From NCBI GenBank assembly GCA_023014485.1, contig JAJOZX010000087.1, positions 1,020,001 through 1,084,000 on the forward strand: a DNA stretch of 64,000 bases. Direction: 5' to 3'. The notes under the pieces are model-generated. The model searched no databases, had not been told where the DNA came from, and worked only from the letters and a program-made list of their open reading frames with translations. The DNA comes from Bathynomus jamesi. Lineage: Eukaryota > Arthropoda > Malacostraca > Isopoda > Cirolanidae. This document shows, one piece after another, positions 55,739-64,000 of the stretch (positions within the stretch are counted from its first letter, which is position 1; the number at the start of each line of letters is the position of its first letter). The position numbers and the translations under genes are program-made.

Positions 55739-56219
55739 TACCAATATTTAACACTTAAATAATTAAATAAAAGCGCCGAAGAAAGTGTGAAAATGAAAAA
55801 AAAATCATTATTTATATTCTCATCTTCAAACGCTTATTGAAGGAAGAAAAAAAACCCTCACTTCAGTTTTAAATTGCTTTGTTTTTAATTTCATCGTAAT
55901 GTTACCATGGTGATGTTCTTTTTCCACTTATACATTTTAATGAAAGGCCGTCATTATGTAAGTTTCCTTTAAAATAAAAAATGTCAAGTATTCTCGTAAC
56001 AATTTTTAAATTATGTTGTATATATTTTTGCAGTACACCAAATTTTTAAAAACATTCTTTATATTTTCGAGAGGGTAAATTTTTAACGAAGTTTCAACTT
56101 TTTCCAAACAAATGGTTTGTCATCTTTTTTTTCCCCCAGACCTGGAATGATTTTAATATTAAAAAAAGTATCACACTTCAGCAGCGAAAGGATAATTTTC
56201 CTTTAAAAATTATATATAC
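55739..56219. other. No feature recognised
   Basis: AT-rich; nothing assigned. Confidence 0.5.
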
Positions 56220-56230
56220 AGTATATATAA

Positions 56231-56318
<88 letters not shown>

Positions 56319-56329
56319 ATATATATATA
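56220..56329. repeat. (TA)n microsatellite
   Basis: About 100 bp of TA with small interruptions, ending at the TA of the next mariner. Confidence 0.95.
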
Positions 56330-56851
56330 CAGGGTGACCCAAAAGGTACCTACCAACATTAACTTATGTTTTCTCTGAAACGAGTGAATAGAATTCGATG
56401 AAAATTTGCTAACACATTATACTACTCACGCCATTTGTTTAACATCAGTTTGGAGAGAATGTCTTTGGTTTGGACTATCAGAAGCACTATGGAAGCGGCA
56501 TTGATTGGCCTGCCGATTCGCCTGATCTTACTGTAACCCGTGTGACTTCTTTTTGTGGGGATACCTCAAAGAGAGAGTTTACCAGAGCAACCCAAAGACT
56601 TTGGGAAGAGATGAAATCATCGATTGAACGCTAAATCGTCGACATTCCGATAGAGGTTCTCCATAGCGTGGTATTGAATTTTGGGATGAGGTTGCGAAAA
56701 GTCGTCGAAGTGGAGGGACAACACATCGAACACATTGTCATATAAATGGCTTGAGATGCTGATTTGAATGGCGTTTGAACTATCTTTGTACTCTCAATAG
56801 TTTTGGTGAAATAAAGGCTTAAAATTGGTGGGTACCTTTTGGACCACTCTG
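56330..56851 (+). mobile_element. Internally deleted mariner, 522 bp
   Basis: CAGGGTGACCCAAAAGGTAC and the complement of the right end, CAGAGTGGTCCAAAAGGTAC, are TIRs of about 28 bp with TA-rich flanks. The interior reads DWPADSPDLT at about 56500, then the C-terminal frame IVDIPIEVLHSVVLNFGMRL to HIEHIVI. The N-terminus and the first two catalytic Asp regions are gone. Confidence 0.83.
56500..56743 (+). pseudogene. Mariner transposase, last third
   Basis: Codons for SPDLT, then after a one-base change FLWGYLKERVYQSNPKTL, lead to EEMKSSIER-stop-IVDIPIEVLHSVVLNFG and VVEVEGQHIEHIVI. One stop and one frameshift. The Asp of the usual PLD/PCD motif falls at the frameshift. Confidence 0.78.
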
Positions 56852-56862
56852 TGTATATATAT

Positions 56863-57001
56863 GATGAAAATAACCACGAAGGAAAAAGGAAACGCAGAAT
56901 GGTGCTCAAACGCTTTCGTCTAATGACATCCTCAGGAACGCTGAGACGAAAGCGCTTGAGCACCATTCTGTGTTTCCTTTTTCCTTCGTGGTTCTTTTCA
57001 T
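56863..57001. mobile_element. Palindromic hairpin element, related to 11307
   Basis: The left arm GATGAAAATAACCACGAAGG to AAACGCTTTCGTC (about 58 bp) is inverted at 56944-57001, with a 22-bp centre. Like the hairpin at 11307, the arm order is ACCAC, a purine-rich AAGGAAAAAGGAAA, then a GCGCTTT-type inner end. Confidence 0.8.
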
Positions 57002-57042
57002 TATAAATATTAGTGACGTGTTACTTTCGTGAAATAATTTTC

Positions 57043-57105
57043 ATATATATATATATATACCTTACCTTACCTTACAACCTTACAAAGGTTCCGCGCGATG
57101 ATTTC
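57043..57105 (-). repeat. LINE 3' tail: GTAAG repeats next to (TA)n
   Basis: On the minus strand the LINE ends with GGTTGTAAGGTAAGGTAAGG and passes directly into (TA)n. Short tandem repeats at 3' ends are typical of several LINE lineages. Confidence 0.6.
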
Positions 57106-58166
57106 TCATTTCGCGAAGGTCAAGCTTGTCGCCCCTCCTCTCGAGTTGGCCTGGTGAAGTAGTGAGTTGGATTCTTGCGCTCTCCACCTCACATAGCCAG
57201 GTACGCCCGGCTCATCGGGGATTGTTCTGAGCCAGGCGTCTAGTCTTCTTTTGAAGATTTCCACTGCAACTCCCTTCGTGTTTCTTAGGTCTTTGGGCAA
57301 CTGATTAAACAGTTTTGGTCCTCTCACTACAAAACTATTTTCTTTCAGGGTTAAGGATGTTCCCTGTCTCGCCTTCAATTTGGGAATACGACACAGTCTA
57401 CCGCTTCTACTTTCCATCGTTGTTTGGGGAGTTATGGGATTCAGAGGAAGATTAGGGACTAGTTTCTCCATTATTTTCCAAGTGTAAATAATGGTGTATC
57501 TCTCTCTTCTCCTTTCCAGTGAATATAGGTCTAGTTCTCGTAACCTTTCCCAGTAATTTAGTTCTTTGCACCCATTGATCTCGGCTGTGAAGCTTCTTTG
57601 GATCCCCTCCTGCTGTCTAATGTCTTCTTTTTTATATGGGGAAGTTAGGACCGAGCAGTATTCTAATTTGGGTATGATCAGGGTTTTCAGTAGAGGAATC
57701 ATTACATTCCTATCCCTTCGTTTAAAGGTTCTCAATATCTGACCCGTTATTCTCTTTGCTCTGTTTACTGCTATCTTATTTTGTGTTTCAAATTTCGCAT
57801 CATCTGTCATTACAACCCCTAAATCTTTTGCTCTGGAATTTCTCTGAATTTCCTGTCCATTTAGGGTATAATATTCCATGCACTTTAGGTCTTCTCTTTT
57901 TCCGTACCGTAATAGCTGAAATTTCTCGGTGTTAAACTTCATATTGTTGTCTTCAGTCCACTTGTAGATTTTGTTTATGTCGGTTTGTAGAGATCCTATG
58001 TCTTCTGGGTTTCTTATTTTTCTACTGATCTTTGTGTCATCCGCAAAGGATGTTACTGTGCTGTCTCTGGTAACGTCCTCATCTATGTCAGTTAGCATGA
58101 TTATGAAGAGTAGTGGAGCTAATACTGTTCCTTGTGGTACTGAGCTGAGGACCTCTGATTCTGATG
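57106..58166 (-). pseudogene. LINE ORF2, C-terminal part, 5'-truncated
   Basis: From 58166 the frame reads SVPQGTVLAPLLFIIMLTDI and VTSFADDTKISRKIRNPEDI. The FADD catalytic motif is intact. It continues MKFNTEKFQLLRYGKREDLK, RAKDLGVVMTDDAKFETQNK, TLIIPKLEYCSVLTSPYKKE and ELNYWERLRELDLYSLERRR. The C-terminus is FKRRLDAWLRTIPDEPGVPG and RGGATSLTFAK at 57106. No stop interrupts about 350 codons. The 5' side breaks at a (TA)n run, the usual 5' truncation of LINEs. The frame is long and clean, so this is a recent insertion, but it lacks the endonuclease and most of the reverse transcriptase. Confidence 0.85.
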
Positions 58167-58192
58167 AATATATATATATATATATATATATG
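58167..58192. repeat. (TA)n microsatellite
   Basis: TA run at the 5' break of the LINE. Confidence 0.9.
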
Positions 58193-59689
58193 TATATTAT
58201 AAATGGAGTAAAGTCTTGGTTTTCGTTTTTCTTACATGGTGAGAGAACAAAGCTGAGAATATGCTTTCATCTCCACGTGTGCAATAAATGCTTTGACCAA
58301 ATCCCTTCCTGATATTTGCGAGCGTTTATGCCCATACGCCGCGCCGCCTCGTCATGGTTCATTACTTCTCTAACACTTTTCATTTAAATTCTAGCTTTCA
58401 TCCTTTAATTACATTAATGCTTCAATATTTTCTGATATATTTTAGTTACATATTTGTTCATTCACACAATATTCGAAGATTTTTATAAGTTACGATATAT
58501 AAACTGTAGCGTACAAAATCAACCAAATGAACTACATTCATATAAGCTTTAAATCTCCCTGTTGTTACTCACTTATTTTATACGTCTTCCATTTCTCACA
58601 CAACTTTCATTTATCCTCTTTGAGTAACATGAATTCCTGTGTCTTTTGTATCATCATTTACACCAAAAGATTAACTTTATTACTTCTACAGTATAGTTTC
58701 AGTAATTTTTTCCGCATCTCTGCTTACAAACAATTAACTTCCTTCAAATTTATATCGGCTACGTCGTCGTGGCCACCGCTTCCTGTTAGATGTTATAGCA
58801 GCGAGTTTAAGCGACTTTCAATCTGGGTAGTAGTTAGATGGGGGGCCATCCTTTGCGTTCAGATGATGTATCGAGCTTTAGATTGCTCGGATCTCATGTA
58901 AATCTGTGGAGCTCCTCCTTCCCATGACTTTTGACGAATTCAAACTTTTTTCTTAACTACTATCTTTTTCTGTGTCCTCTTAATGCATTTTTTGGTATCT
59001 TCCATAGCAATGGTTCTCAAACTTTCTTATGAGCTTCGCTGATTAGTAAAAATCTTTATTCACAAGAGCGAGTATTTTAATAACTACTGTACACGCTCTT
59101 TCGCCAACTTTTCGCGTTAATTTTCTACGTGTTCTAATGAAATTCTGGATTTAACTTCGTCCTATTTTGATTTACGAGCAACATCTCATATGATGCAACA
59201 GTTCCCTCCTACATCTTGTTACACCAGTTTTAATATAAATTAAGATGCTCGTATACTATAAATTTCGACCTGGAACAATTGTAGGTAAATTTTGCATAAT
59301 CTCTTTTAGATTTAGGATTCAGTAAACAAATTCAATCTTAATAATCTTAATTTAATCTTCATACCTTTTTGTAATTTATAACTTTTAAATTTATTATTGT
59401 TTAATTAATCGTATCGTTTATTACCTTGATGAATGTTGTAAATTTTTATCGGATTTATCTCGTGCTAATAAAGTTTATCTTATCATTATCATTATTTAGT
59501 TTCTCTTTCAAATCAGTTTGATTTTCCTCTTTTATTAAATAATTTTATTTCTCTAGTTTTAGTTACATACTCAATACCGTCATTTAGTTTTACTTTAGAA
59601 ATTTTAATAAGTTTATAGGTTTAAAATTGTTTTAGGATCTAGGAAATATTTCAAAATCTTAATCGCTGGGTCATAACTGATTGGCAAAA

Positions 59690-59690
<1 letters not shown>
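58193..59690. other. No gene; partial hAT-type end near 59005
   Basis: CAATGGTTCTCAAACTTTCT at about 59008 resembles the hAT MITE end at 27602 but no second end is seen. Open frames here are not convincing. Confidence 0.45.
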
Positions 59691-59724
<34 letters not shown>

Positions 59725-59738
59725 TGTGTGTGTGTATA
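59691..59738. repeat. (GT)n microsatellite
   Basis: GT run with one GA interruption. Confidence 0.95.
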
Positions 59739-60106
59739 AGCAACTTTTTCATTAACTTTGATCTGTATAATAAAGAGTCAAACGTGATCCTGAAACTTGA
59801 GTCATTGAAAGATCAAGTAGCTTTCGTTAAAGCAAATGTTCGAAAAGAACGAACTAATGACATGTAGTCCACGTGACATTTTATCGACAACTTTTTAAGA
59901 TTAGATTAAATTGGGTTAGATTAGATTAAGCTTAATTAGGCTAGGTTATCAGTGTCGATGAAATTCCCTTTCGAGGTGTCTACGCGTCCGAAAAGCTATT
60001 GCGAGGATGATGAGTCAGCTTGCTGATGTGGTTCTTGAAATTAAACACCTTTAGTTACACCTTCCGCGAACCTCTTTTTCAATAGAATCATTTTGAATTA
60101 GATTAT
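59739..60106. other. No feature recognised
   Basis: A short TTAGATTAGATTAAGC-type tract near 59900-59950. No gene. Confidence 0.45.
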
Positions 60107-60110
60107 GACA

Positions 60111-60513
60111 GCAATTGGAAGGCCCTGGGTTCGATTCCCGGGCGGTTCGCCTCATTTTTCATTTATTCGTTATTTCTCTTCCCCTGTGCAGAGACGCTCC
60201 TTATTTACGTCGTTTCTATTCATTTATATACTGCGTGGTCATTGCAGTTAAATGCACATATTCACGATTTGCGAGGGTGCCCTCTCAGGGCATTGGTTTC
60301 TGCCCTATGTAGGAGAATTTCGATTTATGATTGATCGAGGTCCGTGGTGTAATGGTAGCGCATCCAACCGGCAATTGGAAGGCCCTGGGTTCGATTCCCG
60401 GGCGGTTCGCCTCATTTTTCATTTATTCGTTATTTCTCTTCCCCGTGTGCAGAGACGCTCCTTATTTACGTCGTTTCTATTCATTTATATACTGCGTGGT
60501 CATTGCAGTTAAA

Positions 60514-60518
<5 letters not shown>
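60111..60518 (+). repeat. Tandem duplication of a tRNA-like repeat
   Basis: About 150 bp starting GCAATTGGAAGGCCCTGGGT at 60111 recur at 60371 with almost no changes, a 260-bp offset. The first copy lacks the 5' tRNA-like part; the second has it. Both continue CGGTTCGCCTCATTTTTCAT. Confidence 0.85.
60338..60413 (+). mobile_element. tRNA-like sequence, probably a SINE head or tRNA pseudogene
   Basis: GTGGTGTAATGGTAGCGC gives a D-arm/A box. TCCAACCGGCAATTGGA forms a perfect 5-bp anticodon stem with a 7-base loop, whose centre reads GGC. CTGGGTTCGATTCCCGG forms the T-arm/B box. The acceptor arm does not pair (GAGGTCC against GCGGTTC), and loop position 33 is C where T is universal. It therefore looks like a Pol III promoter unit and not a working tRNA gene. 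Confidence 0.5.

Positions 60519-60563
<45 letters not shown>
60519..60563. repeat. (TA)n microsatellite
   Basis: TA run directly at the mariner left end. Confidence 0.95.
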
Positions 60564-60566
<3 letters not shown>

Positions 60567-61890
60567 GGTGTCCATGAATGATTACCCTGATTAAAGCATG
60601 CTATAACTTTTAAACAAACACTCGTATTCAAACACAGTTTTAATCATAAGTAGATAAACATACAAAGTTTTGATACATAGTTAATGAACTTAATAAGCTT
60701 CCACATGTGCACCCCTAGTGGCACGTAAAATGTCTAAACGGTATTCGCACTGACGCCACACATTTTCCAACATTTGTGTGTTAACTGTTGCAATTGCATC
60801 CGTAATGCGTTCTCGCAATGTCCTGATATCTGGAACAACTGTTGCATAAACCAAATCTTTAACATGACCCCAGAGAAAGAAATCCAGCGGGGTAATGTCT
60901 GGTAATCTTGGGGGCCATGGGATTGGCCCGTCCCTGCCAATCCATCGATTTGGAAATGTTGTGTCGAGAGTTTCACGAACAACATGCGCCCAATGAGGGG
61001 GTGCCCCATCTTGTTGGAAGATGACAGTTGGCTGCCTGTGCTGCAAATTGGTGCTGTAATTGGTGAGCATATCCAGGTACACAGTTGCGGAAACAGTGTT
61101 CTCAGCGAAGAAGAAAGGACCAATTATCTGGTCATGCATTAGTCCACACCAGACATTGATCTTCGGACTGCCCCGAATATGCTCCCTTACGGCACGTGGG
61201 TTTTCCGATCCCCAAATACGCACATTGTCTCTGTTGACTCTACCACTAAGATGAAACGTAGCCTCGTCTGAAAAGCGGACACGTAACAAGAAGTCATTAT
61301 CCTCGTCAATGTTGTTCAAAATGTCAATAGCGAATTGTTCACGTTTTGGACGGTCATCAGGCTTCAGTTCTTCAACAATTTGTACCTTGTAGACGTGTAA
61401 CTTTAAACGTTTGTGTAACACCTTGTGCACCGTAGACTTCGGTATCTTTAGTTGGCATGAAGCTTGTCTCACCGATTTCCTTGGTGACCGTGTGAAAGCA
61501 GTTGAGTATTTTCCACCGTCCCATCGGAAACTGATGGTCTACCACTGCTCTTTCCCTTTTCCACGTTTCCAGTTTCCAAGAACTTTTTCATCCACGACTT
61601 AATTAACTTCACATCAGGTGGATTCTTTCCATACTTTGTTCTGAACCTTCGCTGAACACTGACAGGAGATTTTGTTTCTGCAAGCCACACAACACATTGT
61701 GCCTTCTCTGTCACAGACGCCATCTTAACTGAACAGCTGCTACAGCGTTCCTAGCGGCGAATGCGGTAGCCGAAACACACCAGCACAGAAACTCTATGCG
61801 TGTACGAGATCACCTGTAAAAAGAAAACGGATGTAAGATTCGTCATTAAAACATGAGAGCATACTGTTTTCAGGGTAAACATTTATGGAC

Positions 61891-61896
<6 letters not shown>
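60564..61896 (-). mobile_element. Mariner-like element, DD41D spacing, near complete
   Basis: CAGGGTGTCCATGAATGATT at 60564 and the complement of the right end (TAGGGTGTCCATAAATGTTT) form imperfect TIRs of about 30 bp. (TA)n lies on both sides. The single gene on the minus strand is almost intact. Its TIRs are more diverged from each other than those of the other full-length mariners here. Confidence 0.9.
60690..61723 (-). pseudogene. Mariner-like transposase with a single frameshift
   Basis: MASVTEKAQCVVWLAETKSP begins at 61723 with a first helix-turn-helix and the KGKSSGRPSVSD linker. A shift near 61480-61500 leads into TRSPRKSVRQASCQLKIPKS. From there the frame is open to 60690: LLRVRFSDEATFHLSGRVNR (first Asp), IFQQDGAPPHWAHVVRETLD (second Asp) and PDITPLDFFLWGHVKDLVYA (third). 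There are 41 residues between the last two. The usual Ser before PD is Leu. The C-terminus ends GAHVEAY. Only the one indel prevents a full product of about 345 residues. Confidence 0.9.
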
Positions 61897-61939
<43 letters not shown>

Positions 61940-61943
61940 TGTG

Positions 61944-61980
<37 letters not shown>
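61897..61980. repeat. (TA)n microsatellite
   Basis: TA runs around a short CTGTGTATG interruption. Confidence 0.95.
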
Positions 61981-61987
<7 letters not shown>

Positions 61988-62569
61988 AAAGGCTAACAAT
62001 TTTCGGCCAAAATTTAGAAGGATTTTGTGATGTTTTTTCTAGCATCTGAGGGCACTTCTGATCGTATTCTAAAATGCATACACAACTTACAGCCATGCTT
62101 AAAATTTCGTCTCAACATCGCGAAATTTTAGAATGTAATTTTCGTTATGCTGAAATGAATTTCGATAAATGTCCTAAATTTCTTGAGCTTCATCTGGATC
62201 ATCTGATTATTTGAAATGAATCGATTAAATTCAGTTCATGTCAAATTAATAAGCTTCCCTCCGCCGTTTGCTTGGTGACACAAAATTCAACAGAATTAGC
62301 GAATTTACTCCCTTTTCTATAGAGGAAATTATGGAAGGTACAGTCAATTTGTATATTTTGTCATGGCCTCTAAAATTTCGGATTCAAATGACCTTGAATT
62401 CAGTTTATTGGGTTTGGAGGATTTTAATATTTATGGTTTGCATTCTAAAATTAAGGTTCAGTTTGTGAGTTTTAGTAAGAGTAATTCAGATAAAAATCAA
62501 ATTTTAACTTTAATAAAGTAAATTTTTTTATATTGTAAATTTAAAGGACAATTAGAAAGTAATAACACT
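61981..62569. other. No feature recognised
   Basis: AT-rich; AATTTCG-type words recur but no element is defined. Confidence 0.45.
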
Positions 62570-62614
62570 AATAATAGTAATAATAATAATAATAGTAATA
62601 ATAATAATAATAAT
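62570..62614. repeat. (AAT)n microsatellite
   Basis: AAT run with AGT interruptions, adjoining the tail of the next SINE. Confidence 0.9.
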
Positions 62615-62616
62615 GT

Positions 62617-62766
62617 TTGGAGTCCTTTAATTTCCTTCGTAATGGCAGAGGTCATTGACGGAGAGGACCTACAGCTTTAAGCAGGATCCGAACCATCTAA
62701 AGTCGGTACATCGTCTGAACACAGAACGTGCCACCAATCCATCTACTAAACAAATCTAACGTTGCT
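62617..62766 (-). mobile_element. SINE, partial 5S-like head, tail A
   Basis: The minus strand has TTTAGTAGATGGATTGGTGG (degraded 5S box C), the core GTTCGGATCCTGCTTAAAGC and tail A CTCTCCGTCAATGACCTC with TTACGAAGGAAATTAAA. The head is 5'-truncated. The A-rich/AAT tail lies to the left, as expected for the 3' end. Confidence 0.65.
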
Positions 62767-62943
62767 TTTTTATGTAGGAAGGAGGGGGCAAGGGCGAGCG
62801 CCTTTAAAAACGCCTCCCCTCCCATATAAGGAGAGAGCCAAAATCAAGGTCTCTGAGATCCACGATACCATTTTATTTATTTTTTATAAATTTTGAAAAG
62901 ATTGTTTAGTATGTAAAATCTATGTGAAGAATAGAGGGAGAAG

Positions 62944-63103
62944 TGTGTGTTTGAGAGCATGCTGGACTGCTCACAAGGGAGATGAAACAGAAAAAGATCA
63001 CCTAAAATGGACAGTGACAGAAAAAACGGGAGTTCCAGCACTCCTTGTCTTTTACCTAACGTCTCCCACCGGAATACTTTCCTGGTCAATTGGTGTCTAC
63101 AAC
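62944..63103 (+). repeat. Dispersed ~165-bp repeat, copy 2
   Basis: Matches the reverse complement of 42912-43080. The short open frame here is not shared with the other copy. Confidence 0.75.
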
Positions 63104-64000
63104 CCCCTCCTTGGAAACTTTCCGGAACTTATCTTTCCAGAAGTGTCGTTGCGGCGTGGTCACGACGTAGCTGGCCATAAGTAATTCCTTGCATTTATAG
63201 CGGTGATGCAAAAATGCAAAAATCATTGAAATTGTGAATCTTGTCAGTCAAAACATCTTGTCAAAGAGAAACCATTTGTTGGGTTCATTATTATTAAATA
63301 ATATATTTCAGTGTCCAAAATCAGGATTGTCGGAGTACCAAATCAGTAATGTTGGGTAAAAGGAAGGCCACGAAATACTTTCAGCTAAGGACAGAGAGGA
63401 TATTTCCTCTTTGTTTAATGTTGATTATACGGATCTCTCTCCAAAAACAGGTAAATAAAATGAAACTTACTTGTAAGTAAGGTATATGATTTTCGGGTTA
63501 AACCCGTAAACGCTTGACCTCTACCCGTGACTGATTTTTAAGCAAATCGGAATTAATAAAGTACAACCCGAATAAGTCCGGAATCCTTTCCTTAGTTGTA
63601 GATTTTTAAATATATACTGCATATATTTCAGTTTTTATTCCAGTATTTGTTCTGAGTTTAATATTTCAGGAATGCTTATGCTTCAATCATGGATAAAGAG
63701 ATACTACGTTAGACTAAGGACATATCGAATTTATCTCCTTGATTTTCGGTAATATAATCAATTTTATAAATGAAGTTCATTCCCAAAGAAGAAAGGAAGA
63801 TACGACTTCTTTGCTCGCACATAAAATATTTAATAAACCTGAGTTATTCCCGAATTAACAATTAGCCTTAAATGTATAACTCGATTTCTACCACCCAAAT
63901 TTTTTAAAAATTTAAACTCCATAATCATATGCCCAACTTGTAAGTAAAGAATAGAAAGGCGAGCAACTTCTCAGTTTAAACAGCACACTCACAAACCAAT
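63104..64000. other. No feature recognised
   Basis: AT-rich to the end of the window; no transposon ends, SINE boxes or coding texture. Confidence 0.5.

Noticed and set aside
60338..60413. Functional tRNA-Ala gene (anticodon GGC)
   Set aside because: The acceptor arm does not pair and loop position 33 is C; a tRNA-derived repeat is the better reading.
1..64000. CRISPR array, prokaryotic operon or prophage
   Set aside because: No spaced direct repeats of that type, no ribosome-binding-site-led gene clusters; all tandem repeats are microsatellites or minisatellites.

Overview
The window looks like the repeat-rich genome of an arthropod. I cannot name the species. The evidence is eukaryotic: RNA polymerase III-derived SINEs, non-LTR retrotransposons, many Tc1/mariner and hAT-type elements, dense (TA)n/(CA)n/(GA)n microsatellites, and a degenerate (CCTAA)n tract of the arthropod TTAGG telomere type at about 13.93 kb. 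I found no convincing host gene and no operon, CRISPR array or functional RNA gene. Almost everything recognisable is mobile DNA, mostly broken and often nested.

Layout. 0-7 kb: a mariner fragment with an in-frame minisatellite, a Tc1 element with ~225-bp TIRs, and a DD41D-spaced mariner. 7.4-11.2 kb: a TA-flanked MITE, then two head-to-head copies of an unclassified transposase-like family; the right-hand copy has ~120-bp terminal inverted repeats. 11.3-23.7 kb: hairpin elements, a 457-bp repeat that forms a ~1.6-kb palindrome, a hAT pseudogene split by a SINE, several SINEs, and a 2.06-kb hAT-like element with ~430-bp TIRs and probable 8-bp target duplications, which sits in the left end of a mariner. 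23.7-40.2 kb: many mariner deletion derivatives (two copies share one deletion), fold-back mariners, hAT and piggyBac MITEs, and a nearly intact DD37D element. 42-52.7 kb: LINE fragments, an almost full-length CR1-like LINE split by a 631-bp MITE with a perfect 8-bp duplication, and the largest reading frame of the window, a hAT-like transposase. 53-64 kb: a possible LTR with a primer-binding site, another mariner deletion derivative, a hairpin element, a truncated LINE, a tRNA-like tandem repeat, and a nearly intact DD41D mariner.

How the parts fit. Most cut-and-paste elements sit in or beside (TA)n, as expected for TA-targeting transposases. Several mariners have lost the part of the gene carrying the first two catalytic Asp residues but kept both ends, so they could move only with a transposase supplied elsewhere. 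Eight SINEs share a ~30-bp core but differ in head (5S rRNA-like or tRNA-like) and tail. One tail resembles the 3' end of the LINE seen at 57.1 and 52.6 kb, which suggests that LINE mobilised them. The least described items are the 2.06-kb hAT-like element with its relative at 49.6 kb, the unclassified family at 7.8-11.2 kb, the fold-back mariners and the modular SINEs.
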